64,000 nt of DNA from an uncultured Bacteroidales bacterium (GCA_946999645.1 CAMQDS010000009.1:1-64000); one strand, 5' to 3'; shown: positions 55,392 to 64,000, counted from the stretch's first letter. The notes: generated by a model not told the origin, from the letters alone. A program made the numbers and translations.

Positions 55392-56444
55392 GTGAATAAC
55401 TTAAGGCTATCTATTTTAATTATTGTTTTAGTTATATCTGCTTCCTGCTCAAATAGGGGAAAGTCAGGCTTTACTCCCGTAAGATATGTGCAGAAAATAT
55501 TAAATGATACTTCATCGAGAGAATATTCAATTTTATCGACATTTAACAATAAGGATATATCAGGTACCATTGCAATAATAGGTGAAACATCTGATGTATT
55601 AAAAATGGCTGATGACTTAAAGACATGTGACAGACACAATAATGTATCAGGTAAACTCAAATCTGATGGATTACCTGACTTTTCTGGAGAAACAATATCC
55701 GCATTTTTTGATGATGCCAACTGTGAATTGTATAAGCAACCATTGAAATACCCAGACTCTCTCAGAACTGTTACAACAAGAAATTTCATGGCAGCCATAG
55801 ATACGGTTTATTATGAAAATCCTTATGATAAGGAATTGTGCATGAATAAAAAGAGAGCCAAAATAGTTATCTTATCCTCTTTGATGTCTTCAATTTATGG
55901 AGAGAAAGATATTGATACTTTATGTAGAAAAACAGGGGCTGGTATACCAGTTTTTTCTGCATTAAATTCAGCCTTGAAAAGGGTATCAAAAGATTCTTCT
56001 GACGTACTTATTTGGACGAAAACAGATACATTGGCAGCATGTTTAAATAAAAATATTTCTTGCATTGCCATAGGGGCATGCATAACAGGTAATCCGATAG
56101 AGCGATTTAAAAATCTGCTTGACAAATATCTCGCAACCGGAAATAATAAGCGTATATCTTCAATAATTATTGATAACTCATTTATAAATTCAGATTCGCT
56201 TAGAACCGTAATTGACAGTTTGTATAATGTTAATGAATACAATGAAAACGTTATACACTACAGACATGTTCTTTCAAAAGAAGTTAAAATTATAGATCCA
56301 TGTCGTACTGTTGCAGAAGATGTATATAATTACTTAAGAAATACAAATGGCTTTACACATAGAATACAATATCCTGAAATTCAGATGTATACATCTGAAC
56401 AATCAAAAGATATAGCACCTTATGTGTATATACCGGTAAGGTAA
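55392..56444 (+). CDS. Unknown lipoprotein
   Basis: A 350-residue lipoprotein starting, I think, at GTG (NNLRLSILIIVLVISASCSN, cysteine after ISAS). The longer frame back to 55,329 overlaps the glutamine synthetase gene and has no sense as a signal. I recognise no family. The body has Rossmann-like strands (KIVILSSLMSSIYG, DVLIWTKTDTLAAC, ISCIAIGACITGN, ISSIIIDNSFINS), so it may be a periplasmic-binding-like fold. It lies 10 bases from both neighbours and runs with the exonuclease and methyltransferase genes. Confidence 0.65.
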   Translation: MNNLRLSILIIVLVISASCSNRGKSGFTPVRYVQKILNDTSSREYSILSTFNNKDISGTIAIIGETSDVLKMADDLKTCDRHNNVSGKLKSDGLPDFSGETISAFFDDANCELYKQPLKYPDSLRTVTTRNFMAAIDTVYYENPYDKELCMNKKRAKIVILSSLMSSIYGEKDIDTLCRKTGAGIPVFSALNSALKRVSKDSSDVLIWTKTDTLAACLNKNISCIAIGACITGNPIERFKNLLDKYLATGNNKRISSIIIDNSFINSDSLRTVIDSLYNVNEYNENVIHYRHVLSKEVKIIDPCRTVAEDVYNYLRNTNGFTHRIQYPEIQMYTSEQSKDIAPYVYIPVR

Positions 56445-56454
56445 TAGATAAATT

Positions 56455-57069
56455 ATGTTTGTTACAAGTATAAGACAGGAAGAAATAGAGAATTTAAAAA
56501 ACGGAGCATTTGAAGGCGAAATTCACGTCATAGACTCATTAGGCAAAGAATATAATGAAGCAATAAGATACCTTAAGAACAAAGAAATAATAGGTTTTGA
56601 TACTGAAACCAAGCCTTGTTTTTCTCCGGGACAGAATAAGTCAAATACGGCATTATTACAGTTATCTGGTTCGACTAAGGCTTTTCTTTTCAGGATTAAT
56701 AAAATAGGAATGGATCCTAAATTATGTAGAATCCTTGCTGATGAAAAGATTGTCAAAGTTGGAGCCGCGGTTAATGATGATATAAGGGGACTTCAGAAAT
56801 GGAACAATTTTAAACCTGCGGGCTTTATTGACCTTCAGAAAATAGTGTCTGAATATGGTATTAGGGATAAAAGTGTAAAGAAAATGGCTGCTATTATTAT
56901 GGGCATAAGAATATCAAAGACACAGCAACTGTCAAATTGGGAAGCCGAGCAATTGTCTTATGCACAACAGTTATATGCAGCTACAGATGCGTGGGTGTGT
57001 CGTGAAATGTTTAAAGTACTGTCTAAGAGTGAAAAACACCCACTTATTGAAATAGATACATTAGTATAA
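56455..57069 (+). CDS. DEDDy 3'-5' exonuclease
   Basis: A 204-residue RNase D-type exonuclease domain. The DEDDy residues are in IGFDTETKPC (D, E), GAAVNDDIRGLQ (D) and YAATDAWVCREMF (Y and last D). The IDLQKIVSEYG and LSNWEAEQLSYAQQL stretches are family hallmarks. It has no extra helicase or HRDC domain. Single-domain proteins of this size probably trim RNA or DNA. It ends 2 bases before the methyltransferase gene. Confidence 0.9.
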   Translation: MFVTSIRQEEIENLKNGAFEGEIHVIDSLGKEYNEAIRYLKNKEIIGFDTETKPCFSPGQNKSNTALLQLSGSTKAFLFRINKIGMDPKLCRILADEKIVKVGAAVNDDIRGLQKWNNFKPAGFIDLQKIVSEYGIRDKSVKKMAAIIMGIRISKTQQLSNWEAEQLSYAQQLYAATDAWVCREMFKVLSKSEKHPLIEIDTLV

Positions 57070-57071
57070 TT

Positions 57072-58271
57072 ATGGCAAAAATCATACTTAAAAAGGGTAG
57101 AGAAGATTCTCTCAAAAGATTCCATCCTTGGGTATTTTCAGGGGCAGTAGCACAAAAGAATGGAGATCCGGCAGAGGGTGATGTGGTGAGTGTATATGCT
57201 TTTGATGGCACTTTACTTGGTTGTGGACATTACCAGATAGGCTCTATAGCAGTAAGGATGCTGAGCTTTGAATCTGAATACATTACTTCCGAATTTTGGA
57301 AGAAAATGTTAGGAAGGGCACTTAATATGAGAAAGGCTTGCAATTTGGATAATCCAAACAATGAAAAAACTAATTGCTACCGTCTGGTGCATGGAGAAGG
57401 AGACTATTTGCCTGGACTTGTTATAGATTATTATGCAGGGGTTTGTGTCTTACAAGCCCACTCTGCTGGTATGTTCAGAGCAAAAAAACAAATAACTGAA
57501 GCATTAAAGGAAATTTATGGCGACCGTCTACTCGCCGTATACGATAAAAGTTCAGGAACTGCACCATTCAAAGCAGGTCTTGAACTTATTGATGGATATA
57601 TCTATAGAAAAGAAGGCTTTAATATTTCAGAGCAAATAGCATCAGAAAACGGGCATAAATTTTATATTGACTGGACTGAAGGGCAAAAGACAGGGTTCTT
57701 TTTGGATCAGCGTGAAAACAGGTATTTAGTAGAAAAATATTCTAAAGGACGTAACGTATTGAATTTGTTTTGCTACACAGGTGGGTTCTCAATTTATGCT
57801 TTAAGTGGTGGGGCGGTGCATGTTGATTCTGTTGATTCATCTGCCAAGGCTATGTCTATGGTAGAAAAAAACATAACTCTCAATGGTTTTGACAATTCTG
57901 TACACACAGGGTATTGTACAGATGCAATTGATTTTATACAGAAAGCGCCAAATGAAAAGTATGATTTGATAATCGTAGATCCACCAGCTTTTGCAAAGCA
58001 TAGGGGAGCACTCAGTAACGCTTTGAGAGCTTATCGCCGTCTTAATGCAGCAGCAATATCTAAAGTGCAGAAAGGTGGTTTTATATTTACATTTAGTTGT
58101 TCGCAGGTCGTTGATAAAGAAGCATTTGCATTAACTATTTTTTCTGCTGCAGCAAGTACTGGTCGAAGTGTAAAAATTATCAATCGTCTAAATCAGCCAG
58201 CAGACCACGCCGTAAATATTTACCATCCAGAAGGAGAATATCTTAAAGGTTTACTACTATATGTAGAATAA
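57072..58271 (+). CDS. rlmI: 23S rRNA (cytosine) methyltransferase, RlmI family
   Basis: A 399-residue SAM methyltransferase with an N-terminal PUA domain (HPWVFSGAVAQKNGDPAEGD) and a Rossmann domain (GFFLDQRENRYLVEKYSKG, LNLFCYTGGFSIYAL, YDLIIVDPPAFAKHRG). It follows the exonuclease with a 2-base gap. The family methylates cytosine in 23S rRNA; RlmI targets C1962 in E. coli. The exact site here is inferred. Confidence 0.88.
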   Translation: MAKIILKKGREDSLKRFHPWVFSGAVAQKNGDPAEGDVVSVYAFDGTLLGCGHYQIGSIAVRMLSFESEYITSEFWKKMLGRALNMRKACNLDNPNNEKTNCYRLVHGEGDYLPGLVIDYYAGVCVLQAHSAGMFRAKKQITEALKEIYGDRLLAVYDKSSGTAPFKAGLELIDGYIYRKEGFNISEQIASENGHKFYIDWTEGQKTGFFLDQRENRYLVEKYSKGRNVLNLFCYTGGFSIYALSGGAVHVDSVDSSAKAMSMVEKNITLNGFDNSVHTGYCTDAIDFIQKAPNEKYDLIIVDPPAFAKHRGALSNALRAYRRLNAAAISKVQKGGFIFTFSCSQVVDKEAFALTIFSAAASTGRSVKIINRLNQPADHAVNIYHPEGEYLKGLLLYVE

Positions 58272-58274
58272 AAA

Positions 58275-58305
58275 TTTGCACTTCAAACAAAAAAGCTTAT
58301 ATTTG
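58275..58305 (+). promoter_or_regulatory. tRNA-Cys promoter (TTTG -33, TATATTTG -7)
   Basis: TTTG at 58,275-58,278 and TATATTTG at 58,298-58,305 stand exactly 19 bases apart, the Bacteroidetes consensus. Transcription would start just before the tRNA gene. Confidence 0.85.
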
Positions 58306-58320
58306 TAATCTAAATAATTC

Positions 58321-58394
58321 GGTGCGTTGGCCGAGTGGCTAGGCTCAGGTCTGCAAAACCTGCTACAGCGGTTCGAATCCTCTACGCACCTCCA
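58321..58394 (+). tRNA. tRNA-Cys (anticodon GCA)
   Basis: A complete cloverleaf. The acceptor helix is GGTGCGT paired with ACGCACC, the anticodon stem CAGGT/ACCTG holds the loop CTGCAAA with anticodon GCA at 58,353-58,355, and the T loop reads GGTTCGAATCC. U73 (T at 58,391) is the discriminator expected for tRNA-Cys. CCA follows directly at 58,392-58,394, so it is encoded. Confidence 0.97.
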
Positions 58395-58427
58395 AACAGT
58401 CACTTGTTCTTCAGGTGACTGTTTTTT
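58395..58427 (+). terminator. Terminator after tRNA-Cys
   Basis: CAGTCAC (58,397-58,403) pairs with GTGACTG (58,415-58,421), followed by a run of six Ts. Confidence 0.85.
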
Positions 58428-58604
58428 GTATTTACAAAACTTCTGTACTGAAAATATATTTTATAGTAGATTAATTAAATCGGTTTACAAATATTTTTTA
58501 AGAAAAACAATATTTTTACAGAAAAATATTTTTAATATAAATAATTGATATGCAATATATTATATAAAAAGTCACAAAAAAAATAAAAAAATATTTCATA
58601 ACAA
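58428..58604. other. AT-rich spacer with no recognised feature
   Basis: Between the tRNA terminator and the small RNA promoter; mostly A and T, with no ORF of note and no clear structure. Confidence 0.6.
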
Positions 58605-58635
58605 TTTGTGATTGATATAAAAAGCCGTACCTTTG
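58605..58635 (+). promoter_or_regulatory. Small RNA promoter
   Basis: TTTG (58,605-58,608) and TACCTTTG (58,628-58,635), exactly 19 bases apart: a perfect Bacteroidetes promoter with no ORF behind it. Confidence 0.85.
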
Positions 58636-58641
58636 TATCGG

Positions 58642-58780
58642 GTTGATGAAGGGGTTCTCCCTCATACAGCTCATTGGTTATTAGTTTTAGTGTTATTAAT
58701 TATGTGGTTAGTATGAGCCTCACGCGAGATGCGCCAGTGCTCATTGTTCTAAAAGGACCTGAATCTTCAGGGCCTTTTAT
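58642..58780 (+). ncRNA. Candidate small RNA of about 140 nt
   Basis: A transcript from a perfect promoter to a terminator, with no ORF. Hairpin 1 (58,646-58,665) pairs ATGA and GGG with CCC and TCAT. Hairpin 2 (58,713-58,744) pairs ATGAGC with GCTCAT and has an inner CGC/GCG stem. Hairpin 3 (58,751-58,779) is AAAAGGACCTGA with its complement TCAGGGCCTTTT and ends the RNA. An alternative pairing exists between GCTCAT at about 58,669-58,674 and ATGAGC at 58,713. A 6S-like or another regulatory RNA is possible; I do not recognise the family. Ends are approximate. Confidence 0.6.
58751..58779 (+). terminator. Terminator of the candidate small RNA
   Basis: AAAAGGACCTGA pairs with TCAGGGCCTTTT around the loop ATCT, with one internal mismatch. 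Confidence 0.8.
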
Positions 58781-58860
58781 TGTTGTATATATATCTATAC
58801 ATGATTCATTAAGTTTTTTAATGTTGAACTCTTATTTAAGATGAATTATTATTAATTTTA

Positions 58861-58868
58861 TATCTTTG
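58861..58868 (+). promoter_or_regulatory. -7 box upstream of the GH89 gene
   Basis: TATCTTTG, 28 bases before the start codon at 58,897; no good -33 match. Confidence 0.45.
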
Positions 58869-58896
58869 TTAAAATTATTTAATAATATACGCCACT

Positions 58897-61068
58897 ATGA
58901 ATTTCTCTAAACTTATTAGTTTTTCTTTGTTGGGGTTACTGACGATTTCATGTGCAACAAAAGAAGAAAAACAAGTTGCTGCTTTAACTCAAAGGATAGT
59001 TCCTGAATATGCAGATAGATTTAAATTTATACAACTGAAATCTTGCGATACTACTGATTTATTTATTCTTAAAAGTTCAGGAAATAAAATAGTTATTTCA
59101 GGAAATAATGCCAACTCAATGGCTGTCGGACTTAATTATTATTTGACAGATTATTGTAAAACAAATGTGTCCTGGTATGTTTCAGAACCTACTGTTATGC
59201 CTGACACTCTTCCTTTGGTAAAAGGTGAAGTAAAGGTTAAGGCAAAGGTACGTAATCGCTTCTTTTTGAATTATTGCACTTTTGGTTATACAATGCCTTG
59301 GTGGAAGTGGAAAGATTGGGAAAGATTAATAGACTGGATGGCTCTAAATGGCGTAAATATGCCTCTTGCAATTACAGGGCAGGAAGCAGTTTGGGAAAAA
59401 GTGTGGCAGAAATATGGAATGACTGAAGATCAAATACGAACCTACTTTACAGGGCCCGCTCATTTGCCTTGGCATAGAATGTCAAACATTGACAGATGGC
59501 AAGGACCTCTTCCTCAAGGTTGGATAGATTCTCAGGCAGAATTGCAGAAAAAGATACTTAAAAGAGAAAGGGACCTTAATATGCATCCTGTGCTTCCTGC
59601 TTTTTCTGGTCATGTTCCTGCAGAAATCAAAGATAAGTTCCCTAAGGCTGCAATTACCGAAATTTCTTGTTGGGGTGGCTTTCCAAAGGAAAATAACTGC
59701 TATTTTTTAGCTTCTACGGATTCTCTGTATGAAAGAATCCAGAGAGATTTTCTTTCTGAGCAAGAAGAAATGTTTGGTACAGATCATATATATGGAATGG
59801 ATCTTTTTAATGAAGTAGAGCCTCCTACATGGAATCCTGAAATACTTGAAAATATAGCGAAAACTGCATATAATTCACTTAAAACTGTAGATAAAGATGC
59901 TATTTGGATGCAGATGGGGTGGTTATTTTATCATGACCGTAAACATTGGACGCCTGAAATTATTAAAGCATATATGAATGGAGTTCCAAAGGGGAAACTT
60001 GTAATGTTGGACTATTATACTGATAATGTGGAGATATGGAAAAATACTAAAGGTTTCTATGGACAACCTTATATACATTGTTACTTGGGAAATTTTGGTG
60101 GTAATACTCTACTTCAGGGGGATGTCAGAAAAACTGATGAAAAGATTGATAATGTTATCAAAAACGGAGGGAAAAATCTATACGGAATAGGTTCTACATT
60201 GGAGGGCTTTGGCTCAAATCGCTTTATTTTTGAGTTTGTTTTCAGAAAGGCCTGGAATATGGATAATACTTATAGTGAGCATTTAGATAAGATGGCTGAT
60301 GCTATTGTAGGAAAAACAGATACCAATTCGAGAAAAATATGGAGAACTTTATGTGATAGCATATATGTAACATGTTCTAAATCCTCTGGCCCTATTACTA
60401 ATATTAGACCAAGGATACAGGGGGTTCATCCAGATGCAAGGTTGGCAGAAATTAATTATAATACTGAACTGTTGGCTCGATTGTGGAAAGAACTTGTTTA
60501 TACTCAAAGCAATAGAACTTCTTATGAGTCTTACGTTATTAGTATAGGTGCAGAGGTGTTGAGTAATAGATTTTCTGTGTTAAAGGATGAATTTGCAAGT
60601 TATATGAAAAGTAAGGATGTGCCTAATATGAAAATAGTAGAAAAGAAAATGATGGATGTATTAGATGCTATGGATTCTCTTACTGGATGTGACCCTATGC
60701 AGTCTGCTGATAAATGGATAACTGATGCAATGGATTTTGCTGAGAATAAGGGCGAAAGAGCATATTATGCAAAAAATGCTGCTACAATGATTTCATATTG
60801 GGGAGGATGGCTTGCTTTGACTGATTATGCAAACCGTTCATGGTCAGGACTAATATCTTCTTATTATAAGGTAAGATGGGAAAGGCTTTTGACAGGAATA
60901 ATCAATTCTATGGAAAAATGGGAAAAATTTGATTTGGAAAAGTACGATACTGAAATTAGGAAATTTGAATTGTCTTGGGCAGATAACTATGTTCCTAAAG
61001 AATATCCTCACGTTATGAAGAATCCTATTGAAACTGCTAAAAAAATTATTGTAAATCTTGATTTATAA
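58897..61068 (+). CDS. Alpha-N-acetylglucosaminidase (GH89) lipoprotein
   Basis: A 723-residue lipoprotein (signal LLGLLTISCATKE) of the NAGLU family, which removes terminal alpha-linked N-acetylglucosamine from glycans such as heparan sulfate or mucins. The N-terminal domain leads into the TIM barrel with PWWKWKDWERLIDWMALNG, HLPWHRMSNIDRW, VLPAFSGHVPAEIKDKFP and YGMDLFNEVEPPTW (catalytic acid region). The barrel is followed by the helical C-terminal domain (IRPRIQGVHPDARLAEINY). It overlaps the end of maf by 23 bases tail to tail. Confidence 0.93.
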   Translation: MNFSKLISFSLLGLLTISCATKEEKQVAALTQRIVPEYADRFKFIQLKSCDTTDLFILKSSGNKIVISGNNANSMAVGLNYYLTDYCKTNVSWYVSEPTVMPDTLPLVKGEVKVKAKVRNRFFLNYCTFGYTMPWWKWKDWERLIDWMALNGVNMPLAITGQEAVWEKVWQKYGMTEDQIRTYFTGPAHLPWHRMSNIDRWQGPLPQGWIDSQAELQKKILKRERDLNMHPVLPAFSGHVPAEIKDKFPKAAITEISCWGGFPKENNCYFLASTDSLYERIQRDFLSEQEEMFGTDHIYGMDLFNEVEPPTWNPEILENIAKTAYNSLKTVDKDAIWMQMGWLFYHDRKHWTPEIIKAYMNGVPKGKLVMLDYYTDNVEIWKNTKGFYGQPYIHCYLGNFGGNTLLQGDVRKTDEKIDNVIKNGGKNLYGIGSTLEGFGSNRFIFEFVFRKAWNMDNTYSEHLDKMADAIVGKTDTNSRKIWRTLCDSIYVTCSKSSGPITNIRPRIQGVHPDARLAEINYNTELLARLWKELVYTQSNRTSYESYVISIGAEVLSNRFSVLKDEFASYMKSKDVPNMKIVEKKMMDVLDAMDSLTGCDPMQSADKWITDAMDFAENKGERAYYAKNAATMISYWGGWLALTDYANRSWSGLISSYYKVRWERLLTGIINSMEKWEKFDLEKYDTEIRKFELSWADNYVPKEYPHVMKNPIETAKKIIVNLDL

Positions 61069-61639
61069 ATAATTGTAATTCTTTATAAACTAAATGAGTA
61101 GGTAGACCCATAATATTGAAATAAGAACCTTCTATTCGTTCAATACCGATATATCCTATCCACTCTTGAATACCGTAAGATCCGGCTTTGTCATAAGGTT
61201 TATATTTATCTATGTAATAAACTATTTCAGATTCGGATAATTCGGAAAAAGTAACTTTAGATACTTCAGTTATCGTCTTAGTATGCAATGTACTACGTAA
61301 GGTAACTGAAGTAATTACTTTATGTTCTTTGCCGGAGAGTGTATTAAGCATTTCAATTGCTTCAATTCTTGATTTCGGTTTTCCCATTATGGTCTTTCCG
61401 CACAGAACCATAGTGTCGGCAGTCAAAAGTAACTCATTGTCCTCTAATTTTCTATGAAAGCCATTGGATTTTCCTTCGGACATCAGACGAGGAACATCTT
61501 CGCCAGGAATATCAGGAGAATATATTTCTTCAAATGAATTATCTGTATCTATAACAAAGTCAATATCAAGACCTTTTAATAATTCTTTACGGCGGGGTGA
61601 ATTGCTTCCTAAAATGATTTTTTTACCTTTCAGATCCAT
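61046..61639 (-). CDS. maf: Maf-like nucleotide pyrophosphatase
   Basis: A 197-residue Maf protein, a house-cleaning pyrophosphatase for modified nucleotides, linked to septum control. It has LGSNSPRRKELLKGL, a lysine near GKSNGF, TADTMVLCGKTIMGKPK and DKAGSYGIQEWIG. It starts 1 base after the kdsC stop and is likely transcribed with kdsC and the DUF3467 gene. Confidence 0.93.
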   Translation of the reverse strand: MDLKGKKIILGSNSPRRKELLKGLDIDFVIDTDNSFEEIYSPDIPGEDVPRLMSEGKSNGFHRKLEDNELLLTADTMVLCGKTIMGKPKSRIEAIEMLNTLSGKEHKVITSVTLRSTLHTKTITEVSKVTFSELSESEIVYYIDKYKPYDKAGSYGIQEWIGYIGIERIEGSYFNIMGLPTHLVYKELQLFINQDLQ

Positions 61640-61640
61640 T

Positions 61641-62168
61641 TTAAAATCTGCTTTTATATCTTTTTACATCAAATATCCATGTTCCTTGGTGTTTCATTAC
61701 ACCTTCAATGAGTTCTCTTATGCACCCTTTTCCACCCTTGGCTTCTGTTATCAGGTCTGCAACTTCTTTTACTTCTGCTACTGCATCTGAAGGACATACT
61801 CCCATCCCAGCTGCTTTCATTACTTCCAGGTCTGGTATATCATCTCCGACATATGCAACTTCTTCAAAGGAAAGTGAATATCTTTTACAAAAAGCTGAAA
61901 AATCAGCCATTTTATCTCTTGAACCGAGAAATACATTTTCTGCTTTTATCCCACAACTTAAAAATCGAGCTTTTATAGAAGGGGAGCGTCCTCCTGTAAT
62001 AACGCCCATAGGATAGCCCCTCATTGCTGCCATTCTTAGTGCAAAACCATCTTTTGAATCGAATGTCCTGAATAACTCACCATTCAAATCACAGAAAATA
62101 CCTCCGTCTGTGAATACTCCGTCCACATCGAAAGCAAATGCCTTTATTATATCTAAATTAACCTGCAT
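61641..62168 (-). CDS. kdsC: 3-deoxy-D-manno-octulosonate-8-phosphate phosphatase
   Basis: A 175-residue HAD phosphatase of the KdsC type, which makes KDO for lipopolysaccharide. It has the nucleophile AFDVDGVFTDG, the GVITGGRSPSIKAR loop and AYVGDDIPDLEVMKAAG with the C-terminal aspartates. Length fits the single-domain tetrameric family. I place the start at 62,168 because it follows the DUF3467 stop; another ATG at 62,186 is possible. It sits with lpxB-type envelope genes elsewhere in the window. Confidence 0.92.
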   Translation of the reverse strand: MQVNLDIIKAFAFDVDGVFTDGGIFCDLNGELFRTFDSKDGFALRMAAMRGYPMGVITGGRSPSIKARFLSCGIKAENVFLGSRDKMADFSAFCKRYSLSFEEVAYVGDDIPDLEVMKAAGMGVCPSDAVAEVKEVADLITEAKGGKGCIRELIEGVMKHQGTWIFDVKRYKSRF

Positions 62169-62169
62169 A

Positions 62170-62496
62170 TCAAGATTTTGGACCATTATTAAAAGGTCCG
62201 AAGTCATCTATATTGAAATTGTCTGAACTGTTATTTCCCATTTCAATGTCTATATTGCCAAAAATAGATTCATATTTAACTATGTTATCACGAAGTGCCA
62301 TAAGCAACTGTTTTGCGTGGTCTGGAGTCATTATGAGTCTGTTAGTTATTTCTGGTTTAGGAATACCAGGTAATATTTTTGCAAAATCAATAATAAATTC
62401 ACTCTTGGAATGAGTAATTATTGCAAGATTAGAATATTCTCCTTTTGCAATTTCAGGTTTTAATTCCAAACTTATCTCTTGCTTTTCGTTTTCCAT
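62170..62496 (-). CDS. DUF3467 family protein
   Basis: A 108-residue protein of DUF3467, a small family of unknown role found in Bacteroidetes and elsewhere. The central part reads YSNLAIITHSKSEFIIDFAKILP and ends with RLIMTPDHAKQLLMALRDNI. It lies at the head of the kdsC-maf series on the minus strand. Confidence 0.88.
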   Translation of the reverse strand: MENEKQEISLELKPEIAKGEYSNLAIITHSKSEFIIDFAKILPGIPKPEITNRLIMTPDHAKQLLMALRDNIVKYESIFGNIDIEMGNNSSDNFNIDDFGPFNNGPKS

Positions 62497-62590
62497 TTTA
62501 TTATCTATATTAAAAGTCTACATCCTTACAAATATAAAATAAAATTATTCCCTTTTCAATTTAAATCTAATAACAGATAGTAAAAAGTCG

Positions 62591-62598
62591 TATATTTG
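62591..62598 (+). promoter_or_regulatory. -7 box upstream of valS
   Basis: TATATTTG, 61 bases before the start codon at 62,659. Confidence 0.45.
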
Positions 62599-62658
62599 TA
62601 AAATGTGGTTATTTAATGCCCTTGGTGAAAGTTTAATAATAATAATTATTCTGAAAAT

Positions 62659-64000
62659 ATGGAACTTCCTATAAAGTATAATCCAGCCGATGTAGAAGAT
62701 AAGTGGTATGCTTATTGGCTTAAAAATAAGTTTTTTCATTCAGAACCGGATGCTCGGGAACCATATACAATCGTAATTCCTCCCCCAAATGTTACAGGTA
62801 TTCTTCATATGGGGCATGTCCTTAATAATACTCTCAATGATGTACTTATTAGAAAAGCCCGTATGGATGGGAAGAATGCGTGTTGGATTCCTGGAACGGA
62901 TCATGCTTCAATAGCAACTGAAAGTAAAGTCGTTGCAAAACTTAAAGCACAGGGCATAAGTAAGGAAGATTTGACAAGGGAAGAGTTTCTTAAATATGCG
63001 TGGGAATGGAAAGAGGAACACGGAGGAATTATTCTTAACCAACTTAAAAAATTGGGAGCCTCTTGTGATTGGGATCGCACTAAGTTCACTATGGATCCTG
63101 AACTTACAGAGGCCGTAATTAATACTTTTGTATATTTCTACAACAAAGGATACATATATAGGGGAGTACGAATGGTAAACTGGGATCCTGAAGGACTCAC
63201 AGCTGTAAGTGATGAAGAAGTCATTCATAAGGAAACCAAAAGTCATTTCTATCATCTTCGTTACTATATTTCAGATGGTAATGGGAAACCTACTGACAAA
63301 TATCTTGTTATAGCTACTACTCGTCCAGAAACAATAATGGCAGATGCGGCTATAAGTGTTAATCCAACAGATGAAAGATATCATTGGCTTCGTGGTAAAA
63401 AGGTTATTATCCCATTGATTAATAGGGAAATACCTGTAATAGAAGATAGTTATGTAGAAAAAGATTTTGGAACTGGTTGTCTAAAAGTTACTCCAGCACA
63501 CGATGTAAATGACTATGAAATAGGTTTAAGACACAATCTTCCAGTAATAGATATAATTGATGAACACGGTAGGCTTAATGATAAGGCTGTAATCTTAGTA
63601 GGTGAGGACAGATTTGTGGCGAGGAAGAAGATTGCAAAAATGTTGGAAGAGGCTGGAAGTCTTGAAAAAATCGAAGAATATATATCGCCAATAGGATATT
63701 CGGAAAGAACAAATGCCGTAATAGAACCAAAACTTTCAACCCAATGGTTCCTTAAAATGGAGGATTTGGCTGCACAAGCACTTAAGTCTGTGGATAGCGG
63801 CAGAACAAGGTTGATTCCTGATAAATATATAAAGACATATAGGCATTGGATGGAAAATGTTCACGACTGGTGCATCAGCCGTCAGTTGTGGTGGGGACAA
63901 AGAATTCCTGCATATTACTTACCTAATGGCAAATATGTAGTGGCTGCAACATTGCAGGAGGCGCTTTCTAAGGCTAAAGAAATTTGTCCGGAAATTACAG
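62659..64000 (+). CDS. valS: Valyl-tRNA synthetase, 5' part
   Basis: The first ~447 residues of valyl-tRNA synthetase, running off the right edge without a stop. It has the class I HIGH motif in VTGILHMGHV, LNNTLNDVLIRKARMDG, WIPGTDHASIATE, the editing domain (TTRPETIMADAAISVNP, KVTPAHDVNDYEIG) and HDWCISRQLWWGQRIP. The start MELPIKYNPADVE is standard. The catalytic KMSKS lies beyond the window. Confidence 0.96.
   Translation, partial: MELPIKYNPADVEDKWYAYWLKNKFFHSEPDAREPYTIVIPPPNVTGILHMGHVLNNTLNDVLIRKARMDGKNACWIPGTDHASIATESKVVAKLKAQGISKEDLTREEFLKYAWEWKEEHGGIILNQLKKLGASCDWDRTKFTMDPELTEAVINTFVYFYNKGYIYRGVRMVNWDPEGLTAVSDEEVIHKETKSHFYHLRYYISDGNGKPTDKYLVIATTRPETIMADAAISVNPTDERYHWLRGKKVIIPLINREIPVIEDSYVEKDFGTGCLKVTPAHDVNDYEIGLRHNLPVIDIIDEHGRLNDKAVILVGEDRFVARKKIAKMLEEAGSLEKIEEYISPIGYSERTNAVIEPKLSTQWFLKMEDLAAQALKSVDSGRTRLIPDKYIKTYRHWMENVHDWCISRQLWWGQRIPAYYLPNGKYVVAATLQEALSKAKEICPEIT

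Overview
The window looks like the chromosome of an AT-rich Bacteroidales bacterium. The evidence is the gene families present (type III glutamine synthetase, DUF4301, DUF349 and DUF3467 proteins, a fimbrillin-like and a DUF4876 lipoprotein, CBM20-type 4-alpha-glucanotransferase, Bacteroidetes-type YidC) together with promoters of the Bacteroidetes form TTTG / TAnnTTTG. I cannot name the genus from sequence alone.

Bases 1 to about 15,100 are an accessory island that ends at the 3' end of mnmE. From the left it holds the C-terminal part of a phage MuF-type minor head protein running off the window edge, a RhuM fragment, and a two-gene operon made of a 1258-residue helicase with a C-terminal PD-(D/E)XK-like nuclease and a 662-residue partner. 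A 124-bp element with terminal inverted repeats follows. Next come three + strand genes (two unknown proteins and a radical SAM protein), a zone of gene debris including a hipA 3' fragment, and an mcrB (EVE domain)-mcrC type IV restriction operon with a short third gene. The helicase-nuclease operon is the best candidate for an undescribed defence system; its partner has a C-terminus that vaguely recalls the prokaryotic PIWI-RE family.

From mnmE onward (15,120 to 64,000) the window is mostly housekeeping. The + strand group recF-DUF721-pdxB-DUF4301 is followed by a CBM20 4-alpha-glucanotransferase, an orphan LytTR regulator, the anaerobic glycerol-3-phosphate dehydrogenase operon glpABC, the RNase P RNA gene, pyrG, a glutaminyl cyclotransferase and a TonB receptor under a TPP riboswitch. 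Then come trmD, a DUF349 protein, yidC, a YggS protein, lpxB and surE; a serpin bracketed by 97-bp direct repeats; gapA, serine dehydratase, rubrerythrin, pssA, a C1 peptidase and an esterase; a fimbrillin/DUF4876 lipoprotein pair; and an aminotransferase and type III glutamine synthetase. The right end carries a lipoprotein, a DEDDy exonuclease, an rRNA methyltransferase, tRNA-Cys, a likely small RNA, a GH89 lipoprotein, maf, kdsC, a DUF3467 protein and the first part of valS.

The main biological themes are phage and foreign-DNA defence in the island, nitrogen assimilation and release (glutamine synthetase, serine dehydratase), envelope building (lpxB, kdsC, pssA, yidC, lipoproteins), thiamin uptake, and anaerobic respiration on glycerol-3-phosphate. 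Terminators and promoters are reported where the sequence shows them. No CRISPR array, rRNA gene or intact transposase was seen.
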